64,000 nt of DNA from Anarhynchus alexandrinus. Taxonomy: Eukaryota; Chordata; Aves; Charadriiformes; Charadriidae. Below the pieces are notes generated by a model, which was not told the DNA's origin, searched no databases, and saw only the letters and a list, made by a program, of their open reading frames with translations. Below, one piece after another: positions 63,269 to 64,000 of the stretch (the stretch's first letter is position 1; every line of letters begins with the position of its first letter). The stretch is taken from contig VUYV01000090.1 in assembly GCA_008711295.1 (NCBI GenBank), forward strand, positions 2,596,917 to 2,660,916. Direction: 5' to 3'. The translations under genes were made by a program, and so were the position numbers.

Positions 63269-64000
63269 TAGACATTTCAACAATTTTAAAATTACAGTCT
63301 TCAAACAAAATATGCCAACATAGATTTTATAAAAATGTATCTTATAAAAATATTCCCAGCTTGCAAGTAACTTTTCTCCCATCATCCAGCATCTGCAGGA
63401 ATGTCCTCACCTCATCCATTGCTAGAGAGAATCCTCAAATTTGTCTCTTTTGTTATATCAAGACATATAACCAAACTACAAATGTCCATGGCAACCTGAC
63501 CTCTAGAGGGACCACAGCAATTTTATTTATTTATTTTTTAGAATCACAACTCTTCTGTTAATTTTCCTAGAAAAAAATTAGATTTGAAACAATATACTGA
63601 GAAAACTGTTGAAACAATATACCCAGAAAACAGACAGGAAAGATGCTTTCTTGATCCAATACCTAAACCAAAGTGCTTCTGCAAGAAGTTATCACTCTGA
63701 TCCTGATTAATATTAAGTCAGCAGCAGCAGCATCTTCCTGGCTTCTAGGAAGGACAGGACATAAAAGACAGAAGTCTAACACATACGTCACCATAAGTGT
63801 GCTCTGGCAGCACTTCACCTCACCTAGATGGAAACCTACAGATTTTTCTCCTCTTATAGACCTCGTTCTTCTGTCATGGATTCAGTCCAGTGAGAATCCA
63901 AGCAACTCCATCTTAAAAAGAATTTGAAAACTGACAGCAAGAAATGCTTAACTCTATTATTGTAGGCAAGTTGTTTAGATTAACCAGGTAGCTAAGCACC
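63269..64000. other. Unassigned AT-rich non-coding DNA
   Basis: No gene or repeat family recognised. A short (TTTA)n run lies at 63521-63538. Confidence 0.5.

Noticed and set aside
1..64000. Search for CRISPR arrays, operons, tRNA/rRNA genes and phage or plasmid genes
   Set aside because: No regularly spaced repeats, tRNA-like folds, ribosome-binding sites or tandem prokaryotic genes were found. The vertebrate LINE content rules out a bacterial origin.

Overview
The window is vertebrate nuclear DNA, most likely from a bird. It is AT-rich and shows no prokaryotic gene organisation. The only clearly recognisable coding homology is to CR1 non-LTR retrotransposons (LINEs). Two copies carry the CR1 3' features: the ORF2 C-terminus, a short G/C-rich stem-loop UTR, and terminal ATTCTATG-type octamers. 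Recognisable repeats are sparse, and nothing resembles L1, Alu or other mammalian-specific repeats. That favours a bird over a turtle or crocodilian, which also carry CR1; species cannot be told.

I could not identify any protein-coding host gene, tRNA, rRNA or other structured RNA gene. Almost all open frames look like chance frames in AT-rich or strand-biased sequence. The window is best read as intergenic or intronic DNA.

Layout. 1-25.5 kb: mostly unique non-coding sequence with a hairpin cluster (1.2 kb), a CpG-enriched patch (1.4-1.8 kb), a stop-poor segment with minus-strand poly(A) signals (14.9-15.3 kb), a 40-bp tandem duplication (16.0 kb), an old LINE/SINE-tail relic (18.7 kb) and an old CR1 relic (23.2 kb). 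25.5-29.9 kb: a LINE cluster with a plus-strand CR1 reverse-transcriptase piece, a 354-base assembly gap, a short unassigned block, a plus-strand CR1 3' end, and an antisense CR1 whose centre holds a 96-bp inverted duplicate in place of the polymerase active-site region. 30-44 kb: very old CR1 relics on both strands, then about 3.8 kb of pyrimidine-biased DNA that may be the eroded body of an antisense LINE. 44.8-45.6 kb: a better-preserved antisense CR1 3' end. 45.6-64 kb: unique AT-rich DNA with an 82-nt tract of only A and C (48.2 kb), a purine tract (62.9 kb) and an old palindrome-like interspersed repeat (63.2 kb).

The elements do not form a pathway. They record at least two ages of CR1 activity: younger copies whose frames are still largely readable, and much older copies recognisable only by scattered reverse-transcriptase and tail signatures. 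I found no convincing new biological system. The strongest anomalies are the inverted insert inside the 28.8-29.9 kb CR1, the 48.2-kb A/C tract, the 1.2-kb hairpin cluster and a few splice-site-flanked open segments.
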